In this document: in pieces, positions 47,241 through 56,741 of the stretch | Position numbering within the stretch: position 1 is the first letter of the stretch | Layout of the letters: the number at the start of each line of letters is the position of its first letter | Source: Pseudomonas sediminis | Lineage (GTDB): Bacteria > Pseudomonadota > Gammaproteobacteria > Pseudomonadales > Pseudomonadaceae | Direction: 5' to 3' | Length of the DNA: 64,000 nucleotides | NCBI RefSeq assembly: GCF_002741105.1 | Contig: NZ_NIQU01000005.1 | Span: 1 to 64,000, forward strand | Notes under the pieces: model-generated | Seen by the model: the letters and a program-made list of their open reading frames with translations, nothing else | What the model was told of the DNA's origin: nothing | The model's database searches: none | Translations under genes and position numbers: made by a program

Positions 47241-47963
47241 TCAATGGGGGCTGGCGGTTGGGCGCACGATCAGCTCGCTGACGTCGACGTCATCGGGCTG
47301 TTCGACTGCATAGGCCACGGCGCGGGCGATGGCGTCTGGAGTGATGGCGACGCGACGGAAAGCTTTCATCGCCTCGCGCGCACTGGCATCGGAGATGCTG
47401 TCGGCCAGTTCGGACTCGACCACGCCGGGGCAGATGGTAGTGACGCGTATACGCTCGCTTTCCTGGCGCAGGCCGTCGGAAATCGCCCAGACGGCATACT
47501 TGGTGGCGCAGTAGACCGCTGCTGTCGGCGATACGGCGTGGGCGCCGATGGAGGCGATATTGATGACCTGGCCGCGCCCGCGCTCTTCCATGCCTGGTAG
47601 TACGGCGGCAATACCATGCAGCACGCCCCGGATGTTGACGTCGATCATGCGGTCCCACTCGTCCACCTTCAGGGCGTTGAGCGGCGACAGCGGCATGACT
47701 CCGGCATTGTTGATGATCACGTCGACGGGGCCGTGCTGCGCTTCGGCATATTCGACGAAGGCTTGCATCTCATGCAGTTGGCTGACGTCGAGGGTGAGGC
47801 AGGAGGCGTGCTGACCTTGTGCTTGCAGTTCTTCTACCAGCACCTGCAGGCGCTCGATGCGCCGGGCGCCGAGTACCACGTGATGGCCCAGGCTTGCCAG
47901 GTGTCTGGCGATGGCTTCGCCGATACCGCTACTGGCGCCGGTGACTAGGATGACTTTGCTCAT
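47241..47963 (-). CDS. Short-chain dehydrogenase/reductase
   Basis: The 240-residue NAD(P)-dependent oxidoreductase has a TGASSGIGEAIARHL nucleotide motif (residues 7-21), NNAGVMPLSPL, a catalytic serine near NIASIGAH, and Tyr and Lys in AAVYCATKYAV (YxxxK). Arg near position 37 in VVLGARRIERL suggests NADP preference. It is the first gene of an operon with the Atu4866 and SnoaL-like genes. It is divergent from the AraC-type regulator, which probably controls it. Confidence 0.85.
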   Translation of the reverse strand: MSKVILVTGASSGIGEAIARHLASLGHHVVLGARRIERLQVLVEELQAQGQHASCLTLDVSQLHEMQAFVEYAEAQHGPVDVIINNAGVMPLSPLNALKVDEWDRMIDVNIRGVLHGIAAVLPGMEERGRGQVINIASIGAHAVSPTAAVYCATKYAVWAISDGLRQESERIRVTTICPGVVESELADSISDASAREAMKAFRRVAITPDAIARAVAYAVEQPDDVDVSELIVRPTASPH

Positions 47964-48105
47964 GTCGATCTCCATTGCGTTCTGGAGAGTCCATGCTAGG
48001 CAGGGGGCGGCCGGCTGCTAAGTCTCGTTACTCTTTCGATATTGCCTGTTTCTATTGAATGCTTCCTACAATGTCCGGGTATTGATAACGAGTCGAAAGC
48101 GGCGC

Positions 48106-49035
48106 ATGAGCATGAGTCCTGAGAGCATCAAGCAGCGTATGGTCGAGCTGATGCTGCGCTTGGCCCCCGAGGAGGGGTACACCGCGGCGCAGCTCGACGG
48201 AGTTACCTTCATGCGCTCCAATCGCTCGCTACCGGTTACCCCGGCGCTGTATGAGCCGAGCATCGTGATCGTGATCCAGGGGCGCAAGAGCGGGCTGCAC
48301 GATGGCAATCTTTACGTTTACGACGCACAGCACTATCTGGTGCTGGCACTGCCTCTGCCATTTTCCATCGAGACCGAGGCCAGCGCAGAGGAGCCGATGC
48401 TGGGTGTGGCGCTGCGTGTCGAGCCGCTGCTGGTGGCCGAACTGGTCATGGATCGGGACGAGCCTCAACCCACTCAACCAGCAACGCTTTATTCCAGCCC
48501 GATCGATGCGCACTTGAGTGATGCCACGTTGCGCCTGCTGGAGGCACTGGCTGACCCTGACGAGGTGCGTCTGCTCGGCCCATCGATTCTGCGTGAGATC
48601 GTCTTTCGCGTATTGCAGGGTGAGCAGGGCAATGGCCTGCGCGCGACGCTGGCGCAGAACAGCCATTTCGGTCGTATCGCTCGCGTCCTGCAGCGGATTC
48701 ACCGGGATTATCAGGAGTCGCTCGATGTGCCTTCGCTGGCTGAGATCGCCAGCATGAGCGTCCCGGCCTTCCATGTGCACTTCAAGGCGATGACCAGCCG
48801 CTCGCCGCTGCAGTACCTCAAGGCCATTCGCCTGCATCAGGCGCGCCTGCTGATGATCCGCAACGACATGAGTGCGCTCAGTGCGGCGCAGCGCGTCGGG
48901 TATGAAAGTCCGTCGCAGTTCAGTCGAGAGTTCAAGCGCCTGTTCGGGCGTACCCCTGGCGATGAGACGCGTCACTTCAAGACCCTGCTTAGGCTTGCTC
49001 CTGCCGTTGCTGGCGTTGCGCGCTCCGCATCCTGA
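48106..49035 (+). CDS. AraC-family regulator (AraC_N type)
   Basis: The 309-residue regulator has an N-terminal AraC_N domain (EPSIVIVIQGRKSGLHDGNLYVYDAQHYLVLALPLPF, approx. residues 45-82) and a C-terminal AraC DNA-binding domain (SLAEIASMSVPAFHVHFKAMTSRSPLQYLKAIRLHQARLL; second HTH SAAQRVGYESPSQFSREFKRLFGRTP). The start was taken at MSMSPES; an upstream in-frame ATG lies in intergenic sequence. It is divergent from the SDR operon and is the likely activator, with an unknown ligand. Confidence 0.85.
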   Translation: MSMSPESIKQRMVELMLRLAPEEGYTAAQLDGVTFMRSNRSLPVTPALYEPSIVIVIQGRKSGLHDGNLYVYDAQHYLVLALPLPFSIETEASAEEPMLGVALRVEPLLVAELVMDRDEPQPTQPATLYSSPIDAHLSDATLRLLEALADPDEVRLLGPSILREIVFRVLQGEQGNGLRATLAQNSHFGRIARVLQRIHRDYQESLDVPSLAEIASMSVPAFHVHFKAMTSRSPLQYLKAIRLHQARLLMIRNDMSALSAAQRVGYESPSQFSREFKRLFGRTPGDETRHFKTLLRLAPAVAGVARSAS

Positions 49036-49127
49036 TACTTCCCTCGCAGGACCTTTCTGCTTCTTTGGTAGTGGATGCCGATAAACCACTACATAAATAG
49101 CCCGTGCGGCCCTTTTGGCGTTTGCTT

Positions 49128-49141
49128 CAAACGCTCGTTTC
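49128..49141. promoter_or_regulatory. Possible PsrA-type operator upstream of oadG
   Basis: CAAAC-GCTC-GTTTC fits the (C/G)AAAC-N2-4-GTTT(G/C) pattern of PsrA and related fatty-acid regulators. It overlaps a second palindrome GCGTTTG-CTT-CAAACGC. The site is 95 bp before oadG. Chance occurrence is quite possible. Confidence 0.35.
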
Positions 49142-49236
49142 ACGCTAAGGTTCGCCAGCTTTGCCCAGGCGCTGACGCTGGGCGCTCCTAATCAATAATG
49201 AACGCAGCCCGCGAGCTGCTGGCCAAAGGAGCCAAG

Positions 49237-49494
49237 ATGACCCCCAGTGAACTGCTGCTCGAGGGTGTCGAACTCATGCTGTTCGGCATGGGCTTCGTCT
49301 TTGTCTTTCTGGTGTTGCTGGTGGGTGTGGTCAGTCTGATGTCACGGCTGATCGCGACCTTCGCTCCGCCCGCGCCGAGCCCGGCCATTTCTTCTCCAGC
49401 ACCTAGTGCCAGGTCGGCCAGCCATGAGCCGGACGCAGCAACACTGGCCGCCATCCAATCCGCCATTGCCCAGCACCGCGCACGCCGCGGTTGA
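49237..49494 (+). CDS. oadG: Oxaloacetate decarboxylase gamma subunit OadG
   Basis: The 85-residue inner-membrane protein has a single helix ([26 protein letters not shown]) and a Pro/Ala-rich cytoplasmic tail with [15 protein letters not shown] that joins OadA and OadB in the complex. AAAGGAGCC precedes the ATG; a longer in-frame start 39 bp upstream is less likely. OadGAB decarboxylates oxaloacetate and exports sodium. Confidence 0.9.
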   Translation: MTPSELLLEGVELMLFGMGFVFVFLVLLVGVVSLMSRLIATFAPPAPSPAISSPAPSARSASHEPDAATLAAIQSAIAQHRARRG

Positions 49495-49517
49495 TCAGGT
49501 TCAGAGGGAGTACCTGC

Positions 49518-51296
49518 ATGACTGCCGTGAAACAAGCACTCGGAATCACCGATGTGGTGCTGCGTGATGCGCATCAGTCGATCCTGGCGACGCGTGTTCG
49601 TCTTGAAGACATGCTGCCGATCGCGCCCAAGCTCGATCAGGTGGGCTTCTGGTCGGTGGAGTCCTGGGGTGGCGCGACCTTCGATGTCTGCATTCGTTAT
49701 CTCGGCGAAGATCCCTGGGAGCGTATCCGCGAGCTGAAGAAGGCCATGCCCAATACCCGTCAGCAGATGCTGTTGCGCGGGCAGAACCTGTTGGGCTACC
49801 GCCACTACGCAGATGACGTAGTGGAAAAATTCGTCGAGCGTGCCGCCGTCAACGGCGTCGATGTGTTTCGCGTATTCGACGCGATGAACGATCCGCGCAA
49901 CCTGGAAACGGCGCTCAAGGCCGTCAAGCAGCAGGGCAAGCATGCCCAGGGCACCATCTCCTATACCACCAGTCCGGTGCATACGCTGGATATGTGGGTC
50001 GATCTGGCCAAGCAGATCGAAGACATGGGCGCCGATTCGGTGGCGATCAAGGATATGGCCGGGATTCTTACGCCTTATACGGCGTTCGAGCTGGTCTCAC
50101 GTCTGAAGGCCAGCCTGGCCATTCCGATCCATATGCAGTGCCACGCCACGGCTGGGCTGTCGTCGGTGGCCATCCTGAAGGCGGTGGAAGCTGGCATCGA
50201 TAACGTCGACACCGCAATTTCCTCGCTGTCGATGACCTACGGCCATTCGCCGACCGAGTCGGTGGTGGCGATGTTCCAGAACACCGAGCGCGACACCGGG
50301 CTCAACCTGGAGCTGCTGGAAGAAATCGCCGCGTACTTTCGCGAGGTGCGCAAGAAATACGCGAAATTCGAGGGCAACCTCAAGGGCGTCGACTCGCGCA
50401 TCCTGGTCGCCCAGGTGCCGGGCGGTATGCTCACCAACATGGAAAGCCAGCTGAAAGAGCAGGGTGCCCAGGACAAGTTCGACCAGGTGCTGGCCGAGAT
50501 TCCGCGTGTGCGCCAAGACCTGGGTTTCATCCCGCTGGTGACGCCCACTTCGCAGATCGTCGGTACCCAGGCAGTGATCAACGTGCTCACGGGGGAGCGC
50601 TACAAATCGATCACCAAGGAGACCGCGGGTGTGCTCAAGGGCGAGTATGGCGCAGCCCCTGCTCCCTTCAACGCCGAGCTGCAGGCCCGTGTGCTCGATG
50701 GCGCCGAGGCCATTACCTGCCGCCCGGCCGACCTGCTCGAAGCCGAGATGGACAAGCTGACCGCCGAACTCAAGGGCATCGCTCAGGAGAAAGGCATCAA
50801 GTTGGCCGCCGACGAAATCGACGACGTCCTGACCTACGCGCTATTCCCGCAGATCGGCTTGAAATTCCTGGAGAACCGCGGCAATCCGGCGGCCTTCGAA
50901 CCCGCTCCGACTGTTAAGGAAATGCCGGCTCGCGAGGCTGGCAAGCCTGAGGTCTACACCGTCGAGGTCAATGGCAAGTCGTTTGTCGTGCAGGTGAGCG
51001 ACGGCGGTGATATCGAGGGCATCAAGCCCGTCGGTGGCGCGGCGAGCGCTACACCGGCGGCTGCCCCGGCCGCAGTGGATGGCGGCGAGCCGCAGGCGGC
51101 ACCGCTGGCTGGCAATATCTTCAAGGTGCTGGTGCAGCCAGGCCAGGCCGTGGAGGAAGGCGAGTTGGTGATCATTCTTGAGGCGATGAAGATGGAAACC
51201 GAAATCCGCGCCTTCAAGGCCGGTACTGTCGGTGCCGTCAACGTCAAGGTCGGCGATACCGTGGTAGTGGGCGCTAGCCTGCTGACCATCGGCTGA
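49518..51296 (+). CDS. oadA: Oxaloacetate decarboxylase alpha subunit OadA
   Basis: The 592-residue carboxyltransferase has a TIM-barrel with [12 protein letters not shown], a metal-site segment [21 protein letters not shown], and a conserved C-terminal biotinyl domain with the biotin lysine in [14 protein letters not shown] near residue 559. It takes the carboxyl group from oxaloacetate and passes it on biotin to OadB. It follows oadG by 23 bp with AGAGGGAG before the ATG. It shows no pyruvate carboxylase biotin-carboxylase domain. Confidence 0.95.
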   Translation: MTAVKQALGITDVVLRDAHQSILATRVRLEDMLPIAPKLDQVGFWSVESWGGATFDVCIRYLGEDPWERIRELKKAMPNTRQQMLLRGQNLLGYRHYADDVVEKFVERAAVNGVDVFRVFDAMNDPRNLETALKAVKQQGKHAQGTISYTTSPVHTLDMWVDLAKQIEDMGADSVAIKDMAGILTPYTAFELVSRLKASLAIPIHMQCHATAGLSSVAILKAVEAGIDNVDTAISSLSMTYGHSPTESVVAMFQNTERDTGLNLELLEEIAAYFREVRKKYAKFEGNLKGVDSRILVAQVPGGMLTNMESQLKEQGAQDKFDQVLAEIPRVRQDLGFIPLVTPTSQIVGTQAVINVLTGERYKSITKETAGVLKGEYGAAPAPFNAELQARVLDGAEAITCRPADLLEAEMDKLTAELKGIAQEKGIKLAADEIDDVLTYALFPQIGLKFLENRGNPAAFEPAPTVKEMPAREAGKPEVYTVEVNGKSFVVQVSDGGDIEGIKPVGGAASATPAAAPAAVDGGEPQAAPLAGNIFKVLVQPGQAVEEGELVIILEAMKMETEIRAFKAGTVGAVNVKVGDTVVVGASLLTIG

Positions 51297-51306
51297 GGGG
51301 CGCATA

Positions 51307-52443
51307 ATGGAAAAGCTGCTCAAGCTCTGGCAGAGCACCGGCCTGTATCACCTGGAACCCGGTCAGGCGTTCATGATCGCGGTGTGCATACTGCTGATCT
51401 ACCTGGCGATCAAGAAAGGCTTCGAGCCTTTGCTGTTGATTCCTATCGGCTTCGGCGGGCTGATGTCGAACATTCCGGTGGCCAACATGGCGGAGGGGGC
51501 GGGTTTTCTGCACCTGATCTATGAAGTGGGGCTGCCGACCAGCATCTTCCCATTGCTGATCTTCCTCGGCGTCGGCGCCATGACCGATTTCGGTCCGATG
51601 CTGGCCAACCCCAAAACACTACTGTTGGGTGCTGCTGCGCAGTTCGGTATTTTCGGTACGCTGCTCGGCGCCTTGGCACTGACTGCGTTGGGTATTCCCG
51701 GTATGGAGTTCACCCTCAAGGAGGCTGCCTCCATCGCCATCATTGGCGGTGCTGACGGCCCGACCTCGATCTTCGTGACCTCCAAGCTGGCGCCGCATCT
51801 ACTTGGTCCTATTGCAGTTGCGGCCTATGCCTACATGGCGTTGGTGCCCTTGATTCAGCCGCCGATCATGCGCGCCCTGACCACCAAGGAAGAGCGGGCC
51901 ATCGTCATGCAGCAGTTGCGTCCGGTGGGGCAGACCGAGAAAATCATTTTCCCCATCGTGCTATGCATTCTGATCGGGATGCTGCTGCCTGACGCCGCGC
52001 CGCTGATCGGTATGTTCGCCCTCGGCAACCTGCTGCGTGAGGCCGGTGTGGTCGAGCGCCTGGCCGATACCTCGCGCAATGCACTGATCAATATCGTCAC
52101 CATCTTCCTCGGTCTGACCGTGGGTTCGAAGCTGTCGGCCGAGGCCTTCCTGCAGCTCAAGACCTTGGGCATTCTGATGCTGGGCATGGTGGCGTTTTGC
52201 GCGGGTACGGCGGCTGGTGTATTGATGGCCAAGCTGATGAACGTGTTCAGCAGCAACAAGGTCAATCCGTTGATCGGTTCGGCGGGGGTGTCGGCCGTGC
52301 CGATGGCGGCTCGGGTATCGAACAAGGTCGGCCTGGAGGCCAACCCACAGAACTTCCTGCTGATGCATGCCATGGGCCCGAACGTGGCTGGGGTGATCGG
52401 CTCGGCCGTGGCGGCGGGGGTATTGCTCAGCTTCGTTGGCTGA
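51307..52443 (+). CDS. oadB: Oxaloacetate decarboxylase beta subunit OadB
   Basis: The 378-residue polytopic membrane protein couples decarboxylation of carboxybiotin to sodium export. Conserved parts are [22 protein letters not shown], the [19 protein letters not shown] segment that holds the sodium-binding aspartate, and [21 protein letters not shown] near the C-terminus. It begins 10 bp after the oadA stop. Confidence 0.95.
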   Translation: MEKLLKLWQSTGLYHLEPGQAFMIAVCILLIYLAIKKGFEPLLLIPIGFGGLMSNIPVANMAEGAGFLHLIYEVGLPTSIFPLLIFLGVGAMTDFGPMLANPKTLLLGAAAQFGIFGTLLGALALTALGIPGMEFTLKEAASIAIIGGADGPTSIFVTSKLAPHLLGPIAVAAYAYMALVPLIQPPIMRALTTKEERAIVMQQLRPVGQTEKIIFPIVLCILIGMLLPDAAPLIGMFALGNLLREAGVVERLADTSRNALINIVTIFLGLTVGSKLSAEAFLQLKTLGILMLGMVAFCAGTAAGVLMAKLMNVFSSNKVNPLIGSAGVSAVPMAARVSNKVGLEANPQNFLLMHAMGPNVAGVIGSAVAAGVLLSFVG

Positions 52444-52483
52444 GCAAGGGATGTCATGACCGCCGTCAGGAATGGCAGGCAAT

Positions 52484-52509
52484 AAAAAACCGGCTCAAGG
52501 CCGGTTTTT
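52484..52509. terminator. Bidirectional terminator between oadB and amrZ
   Basis: AAAAAACCGGC, loop TCAAG, GCCGGTTTTTTT. The A and T runs on both sides serve both oadB (plus) and amrZ (minus). Confidence 0.9.
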
Positions 52510-52522
52510 TTATGGGCTCGCT

Positions 52523-52849
52523 TCAAGCTTCTTCGGCGGCCATTTCCACGTCGTGGGCAATCAGAGCGACCAGTGCATTCTGCTGGCGTCGCGACAGCTG
52601 ACGGAAGCGCTGCAGCAGTTCACGCTCGTGCAGGCTCAGCTCAGGGCTGTCGAGGCGCAGGCTAAGATCCTCATCCAGGGCGCCTTCCTGCAGCATGCTT
52701 TGCTCCAGGCGGGCGATGATTTCAGAGTTCATGCTGCGGTGATGGTTGCGTGCTACGTCAGCAATACGCTCACGCATGCCATCAGGCAAGCGAACGACGA
52801 ATTTGTCAGCCGTGCGGCTGGAATAAATAGCCTGTTTCATAGGGCGCAT
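52523..52849 (-). CDS. amrZ: Ribbon-helix-helix regulator AmrZ
   Basis: The 108-residue Arc-type regulator starts [21 protein letters not shown] and has the beta-strand DNA-reading segment [34 protein letters not shown] (residues 15-48). The C-terminal part [30 protein letters not shown] matches AmrZ of P. aeruginosa, which it resembles along its length. AmrZ activates alginate and represses flagellar and some cyclic di-GMP genes. Oligomerisation helices follow the DNA-binding part. Confidence 0.95.
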   Translation of the reverse strand: MRPMKQAIYSSRTADKFVVRLPDGMRERIADVARNHHRSMNSEIIARLEQSMLQEGALDEDLSLRLDSPELSLHERELLQRFRQLSRRQQNALVALIAHDVEMAAEEA

Positions 52850-52958
52850 ACATTACCGGTTAGTTCAGGGAGCGATACTGGTAGTCAGTGTCGAGATTGT
52901 CACCGGTTTGACAGTGTTTCGCACTAGCCGTTCAACCGGTACCGCGTTCTGCGTCATT

Positions 52959-52974
52959 ATGACCTTCAGGTCAT
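52959..52974. promoter_or_regulatory. Perfect 16-bp palindrome upstream of amrZ
   Basis: ATGACCT, TC, AGGTCAT. It lies 110 bp before the amrZ start, in its likely promoter area, and is a candidate operator for an unidentified dimeric regulator. Confidence 0.4.
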
Positions 52975-53168
52975 CTGAACAGTTCCTTGACGCCAAATAC
53001 GTGTCACATTGTGATTCAGGTAGCGGCTTTATGCCAGCACCGATTGTCTGAAATGCGTGGTACTCGGCAGAACTCATCCTGTTGCTTCGCTCGATCATAA
53101 AAGTTTCAAGTCTCATTCACTCAATCGTCATCCCCGGTTCACGGGTCTGACACAGCGTGCGCCTACCT

Positions 53169-53180
53169 TGGTCTACACCA
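53169..53180. promoter_or_regulatory. Putative PhnF operator upstream of phnC
   Basis: TGGTCTACACCA differs by one base from the TGGTCTAGACCA palindrome and keeps the GT-N-TA-N-AC core of HutC-subfamily GntR sites. It is 52 bp before phnC, where a repressor would block the operon. Confidence 0.65.
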
Positions 53181-53232
53181 GAAGGCGCCGGCTAGCGGCC
53201 TTCTTATCGAAATGATAGTAGAGGGCCAGCAC

Positions 53233-54057
53233 ATGAGCGTAGCTATTCGAGTCGATCGTCTGAATAAAAGTTTCGGCCGCAAGCAGGCGCTGTTCGATCT
53301 GGCGCTATCCGTGCAGCCGGGCGAGATGGTGGCGCTGATCGGCGCCTCGGGCTCGGGCAAGTCGACCCTGTTGCGGCATCTGGCCGGCCTGGCGCGCGGT
53401 GACGCCGGTAGCATCGAAGTGCTTGGGCGTCAGGTGCAGAGCGACGGGCGCCTGAATGGCGATGTGCGCCGCCAGCGCGCCGATATCGGCTACATCTTTC
53501 AGCAGTTCAATCTGGTCGGCCGTCTCAGCGTGCTGCAGAACGTGCTGCTCGGCGGCCTGGGGCGCATGCCGCGTTGGCGTGGCAGCCTCAGCCTGTTCAA
53601 TCCCGAAGAGAAGCAGCGTGCGCTGCAGGCGTTGGAGCGGGTAGGGCTGGCCGAGTTCGCCGCGCAGCGTGCCTCGACCCTGTCCGGTGGCCAGCAGCAG
53701 CGCGTGGCCATCGCCCGTGCGCTGTGCCAGCAGGCCGAGGTGATTCTCGCCGACGAGCCCATCGCCTCGCTCGACCCGGAGTCGGCGCGCAAGGTGATGG
53801 AGATCCTCGCCGACATCAACCGTCGCGACGGCAAGACGGTGGTGGTGACCCTGCATCAGGTCGATTACGCGGTGCGCTATTGCCAGCGCGCCGTGGCGCT
53901 CAAGGGTGGGCGAATTCATTTCGACGGCCCGACCGCGGGCTTCAACCCCGATTTCCTCAATGACCTCTACGGCGGCGATCTCGATATCAGCCTGCTGCTG
54001 CCGCAAGGGCAGCGCCCACGGGCCGTGGAACGTCCGCTGACACTGGCCAAGGCCTGA
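53233..54057 (+). CDS. phnC: Phosphonate ABC transporter ATPase PhnC
   Basis: The 274-residue ABC ATPase has Walker [10 protein letters not shown] (residues 37-45), signature [15 protein letters not shown], Walker [15 protein letters not shown], and the H-loop in [14 protein letters not shown]. It powers phosphonate and phosphate-ester uptake with PhnD and PhnE. GAGGGCCAG precedes the ATG; an earlier in-frame ATG is not preferred. It is the first gene of the phn operon and lies behind a PhnF-type site. Confidence 0.94.
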   Translation: MSVAIRVDRLNKSFGRKQALFDLALSVQPGEMVALIGASGSGKSTLLRHLAGLARGDAGSIEVLGRQVQSDGRLNGDVRRQRADIGYIFQQFNLVGRLSVLQNVLLGGLGRMPRWRGSLSLFNPEEKQRALQALERVGLAEFAAQRASTLSGGQQQRVAIARALCQQAEVILADEPIASLDPESARKVMEILADINRRDGKTVVVTLHQVDYAVRYCQRAVALKGGRIHFDGPTAGFNPDFLNDLYGGDLDISLLLPQGQRPRAVERPLTLAKA

Positions 54058-54111
54058 TCTCAGCACCCTCATTCGAAACAACAACGCCAACTAGCAACAG
54101 GAGTGTGCTCC

Positions 54112-55113
54112 ATGTTCAAACGCATCGGCCAGGTGCTGGCTGCTTCCGCGCTCGTCACCGGTTCCCTGCTGGGCTCGGCCCAGGCTGCCGAGGAACTCAA
54201 CTTCGGCATCATTTCCACCGAGTCTTCGCAGAATCTCAAGGCCATGTGGGATCCCTTCCTGGCCGACATGAGCAAGCAGACCGGGGTAAAGATCAACGCC
54301 TTCTTCGCGCCTGACTACGCCGGGATCATCCAGGGTATGCGCTTCGACAAGGTCGACGTGGCCTGGTATGGCAACAAGTCGGCGATGGAGGCGGTTGATC
54401 GCGCCGGCGGCGAGATCTTCGCCCAGACCGTGGCGGCCAACGGTGCGCAGGGTTACTACAGCCTGCTGGTGGCGCACAAGGACAGCGCGATCAACTCGGT
54501 CGATGACATGCTCAAGAACGCCAAGAGCCTGACCTTCGCCAACGGCGACCCCAACTCCACCTCCGGCTACCTGGTACCGGGCTATTACGTGTTCGCCCAG
54601 AACAATGTCGACGCCGGCAAGGTCTTCAAGCGCTCGCTCAATGGCAGCCATGAGGTCAACGCGTTGTCGGTGGCCAACAAGCAAGTCGATGTCGGCACCT
54701 TCAACAGCGAAGGCATGGAGCGTCTGGAAGTGACCGCGCCGGACAAGGCCGCACAGCTCAAGGTGATCTGGACTTCGCCGCTGATTCCCTCCGACCCCAT
54801 CGTCTGGCGCAAGAACCTGCCGCAGGAAACCCGCGACAAACTGCGCAACTTCTTCATGAGCTACGGCGCCAAGCCGGAGGAGAAGAAGGTGCTCGAAGGC
54901 CTGCAGTGGGGCCAGTTCAAGGCTTCCGACAACGACCAGTTGCTGCCGATTCGCCAGCTTGAGCTGTTCAAGAAGCGCAGCGAAGTGGCCAGCAACGACA
55001 AGCTCAAGGACGCCGACAAGCAGGCCCAGCTCAAGGAGCTTGATGCCGAGCTGGCCAAGCTGGAGCAGCGTATGGCCGAGCGTGAGAAGCAGAACAGCGA
55101 CAGCGCTGGCTGA
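54112..55113 (+). CDS. phnD: Phosphonate-binding protein PhnD
   Basis: The 333-residue periplasmic protein has a signal peptide ([19 protein letters not shown], cut near residue 25). The ligand-binding region includes [16 protein letters not shown] and [13 protein letters not shown], and a C-terminal coiled extension [25 protein letters not shown]. It delivers phosphonates to PhnE. AGGAG lies about 7 bp before the ATG. Confidence 0.94.
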   Translation: MFKRIGQVLAASALVTGSLLGSAQAAEELNFGIISTESSQNLKAMWDPFLADMSKQTGVKINAFFAPDYAGIIQGMRFDKVDVAWYGNKSAMEAVDRAGGEIFAQTVAANGAQGYYSLLVAHKDSAINSVDDMLKNAKSLTFANGDPNSTSGYLVPGYYVFAQNNVDAGKVFKRSLNGSHEVNALSVANKQVDVGTFNSEGMERLEVTAPDKAAQLKVIWTSPLIPSDPIVWRKNLPQETRDKLRNFFMSYGAKPEEKKVLEGLQWGQFKASDNDQLLPIRQLELFKKRSEVASNDKLKDADKQAQLKELDAELAKLEQRMAEREKQNSDSAG

Positions 55114-55156
55114 GCCTCGGAGCCGCCCCGCGAAGGTGGGGCGGTTCTTGAACAGC

Positions 55157-55180
55157 TCGCCGCTGAAGCGCCTCCCACAG
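55157..55180. repeat. Half REP element between phnD and phnE
   Basis: GCCGCTGAAGCGCCTCCCAC is the right half of the REP class seen at 14101 and 60562, without a facing left half. It sits in the 80-bp gap between phnD and phnE. Confidence 0.6.
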
Positions 55181-55195
55181 GAACGAGAGTTACCC

Positions 55196-55987
55196 ATGAC
55201 CACACTGACCACCGCCACCCCGGCAACCGAAGCCAAGCGCAGCTGGCTGCAATTGATCGGCTGGGGCCTGTTCTTCGCCGTACTCGCCTGGTCCTGGCAG
55301 GGTGCGGAAATGAACCCGCTGGCGCTGGTGCGCGATGCCGGCAACATGGCCACCTTCGCCGCCGACTTCTTCCCGCCGGACTTCAGCAACTGGCAGCACT
55401 ACCTCAAGGAGATGGTCGTCACCGTACAGATCGCTCTTTGGGGCACGGTGCTGGCCATCGTCTGCGCCATTCCGCTGGGCATCCTCTGTTCCGAGAACAT
55501 CGTGCCCTGGTGGGTGTACCAGCCGGTACGCCGGGTGATGGATGCCTGCCGTTCGATCAACGAAATGGTCTTCGCCATGCTTTTCGTCGTCGCGGTCGGG
55601 CTCGGCCCCTTCGCTGGCGTGCTGGCGCTGTTCATCAGCACCACCGGAGTGCTGGCCAAATTGTTCGCCGAGGCGGTCGAGGCCATCGACCCAGGCCCGG
55701 TCGAAGGCGTACGCGCGACCGGCGCCAGTGCCCTGCAGGAGGTGATCTTCGGCGTCATCCCGCAAGTGCTGCCGCTGTGGATTTCCTACTCGCTGTACCG
55801 CTTCGAGTCCAACGTGCGTTCGGCCACGGTGGTCGGCATGGTCGGCGCCGGTGGCATCGGCGTGATCCTCTGGGAGGCCATACGCGGCTTCCAGTTCGCC
55901 CAGACCTGCGCGCTGCTGATCGTGATCATCCTGGTGGTGAGCGCCATCGACATCCTGTCCCAACGCCTGCGCAAGCTCTTTATCTGA
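55196..55987 (+). CDS. phnE: Phosphonate ABC transporter permease PhnE
   Basis: The 263-residue permease has about six helices and an EAA loop [32 protein letters not shown] (residues 165-200). It starts [29 protein letters not shown] precedes the ATG. It forms the inner-membrane channel for phosphonate uptake. Confidence 0.93.
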   Translation: MTTLTTATPATEAKRSWLQLIGWGLFFAVLAWSWQGAEMNPLALVRDAGNMATFAADFFPPDFSNWQHYLKEMVVTVQIALWGTVLAIVCAIPLGILCSENIVPWWVYQPVRRVMDACRSINEMVFAMLFVVAVGLGPFAGVLALFISTTGVLAKLFAEAVEAIDPGPVEGVRATGASALQEVIFGVIPQVLPLWISYSLYRFESNVRSATVVGMVGAGGIGVILWEAIRGFQFAQTCALLIVIILVVSAIDILSQRLRKLFI

Positions 55988-56025
55988 AGGAGAGGGAGGG
56001 CGCCTGCGTGCGCCCTTTTCAAACG

Positions 56026-56730
56026 ATGAACTTGTCTAGACAAAGCGAACCGCTGTACCGCGAGCTGGCCGCCGTGTTGCGCGAAGACGTGCAGCACATG
56101 AGCCCGGGCGATTACCTGCCGGGCGAGATGCAATTGGCCGCGCGCTTTTCCGTCAACCGTCACACCCTGCGCCGCGCCGTCGACGAGCTGGTGCTCGAAG
56201 GCCGCCTGCTGCGCCGCCAGGGCAAGGGCACTCAGGTGCTGGCCAAGCCGCTGGTGTATCCGGTAGAGGCGGGCAGTGCGTTCAGTCAGTCGCTGTCTGC
56301 GCTTGGTCACCGCGTCGAGGCGCAGTTGATCGAGCGCCTGCGTCGCAGCGGCAGCAGCGAGGAGTGCCGCCACCTGCAACTGCCCGATGGCAGCGAACTG
56401 CTCGAGCTGGTCACCCTGCGCCTGCTCGACGGCCAGCCGCTGAGCCTGATCCGTCATCGCTTCTGTATCAGCCTGGCGCCGCTGCTGGCCGACTATCAGG
56501 GCGGCTCGCTGCGCCAGTACCTGGCCGAGCGCGATCTACCGCTGACACGCACCTTCAGCCTGATCGGCGCGCGCCTACCCAGTCGCGAGGAGGCTGCGCA
56601 TCTGCTGATGCCGCGCCATGCGCCGCTGCTCAGCGTACTCACTTTGTCCCGCGATCCCGCTGGCCGGGCGGTGGAGCTGGCGCAGTCCAGCAGCCGCGCC
56701 GACCGCTTCCAGTACCAGGTAGCGACCTGA
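56026..56730 (+). CDS. phnF: GntR-family phosphonate regulator PhnF
   Basis: The 234-residue HutC-subfamily GntR regulator has an N-terminal winged helix (LYRELAAVLREDVQHMSPGDYLPGEMQLAARFSVNRHTLRRAVDELV, residues 10-54) and a UTRA ligand domain from ~residue 80. The ATG at 56026 aligns with E. coli PhnF, but GTG at 56008 has a stronger ribosome site (GGAGGG, 7 bp spacing) and would add six residues. It probably represses phn genes and itself; the operator at 56032 lies inside its first codons. Confidence 0.88.
   Translation: MNLSRQSEPLYRELAAVLREDVQHMSPGDYLPGEMQLAARFSVNRHTLRRAVDELVLEGRLLRRQGKGTQVLAKPLVYPVEAGSAFSQSLSALGHRVEAQLIERLRRSGSSEECRHLQLPDGSELLELVTLRLLDGQPLSLIRHRFCISLAPLLADYQGGSLRQYLAERDLPLTRTFSLIGARLPSREEAAHLLMPRHAPLLSVLTLSRDPAGRAVELAQSSSRADRFQYQVAT
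56032..56043. promoter_or_regulatory. Putative PhnF operator inside the phnF start region
   Basis: TTGTCTAGACAA is a perfect 12-bp palindrome with the GT-N-TA-N-AC core. It covers codons 3 to 6 of phnF, so PhnF bound here could limit transcription of phnF and downstream genes as a roadblock or by covering a promoter at the phnE-phnF junction. Confidence 0.65.
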
Positions 56731-56741
56731 TGGAGACCCGC

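Larger units (their letters stand above)
52850..53232. other. Divergent intergenic region between amrZ and phnC
   Basis: These 383 bases have no convincing gene; a minus-strand frame at 52865-53116 lacks family features. They contain the palindrome ATGACCT-TC-AGGTCAT (52959-52974), a TTGTCAC...TTGACAG pair near 52897-52914, and the PhnF-type site at 53169-53180. Confidence 0.6.

Noticed and set aside
52897..52914. Possible PhoB box (TTGTCAC-CGGT-TTGACAG) for phnC
   Set aside because: Only part of the CTGTCAT repeats match, and the position is over 300 bp from phnC and close to amrZ; too weak to call.
52865..53116. Minus-strand 83-residue frame upstream of amrZ
   Set aside because: It lacks a plausible ribosome site, has non-protein-like composition and overlaps the likely amrZ control region.
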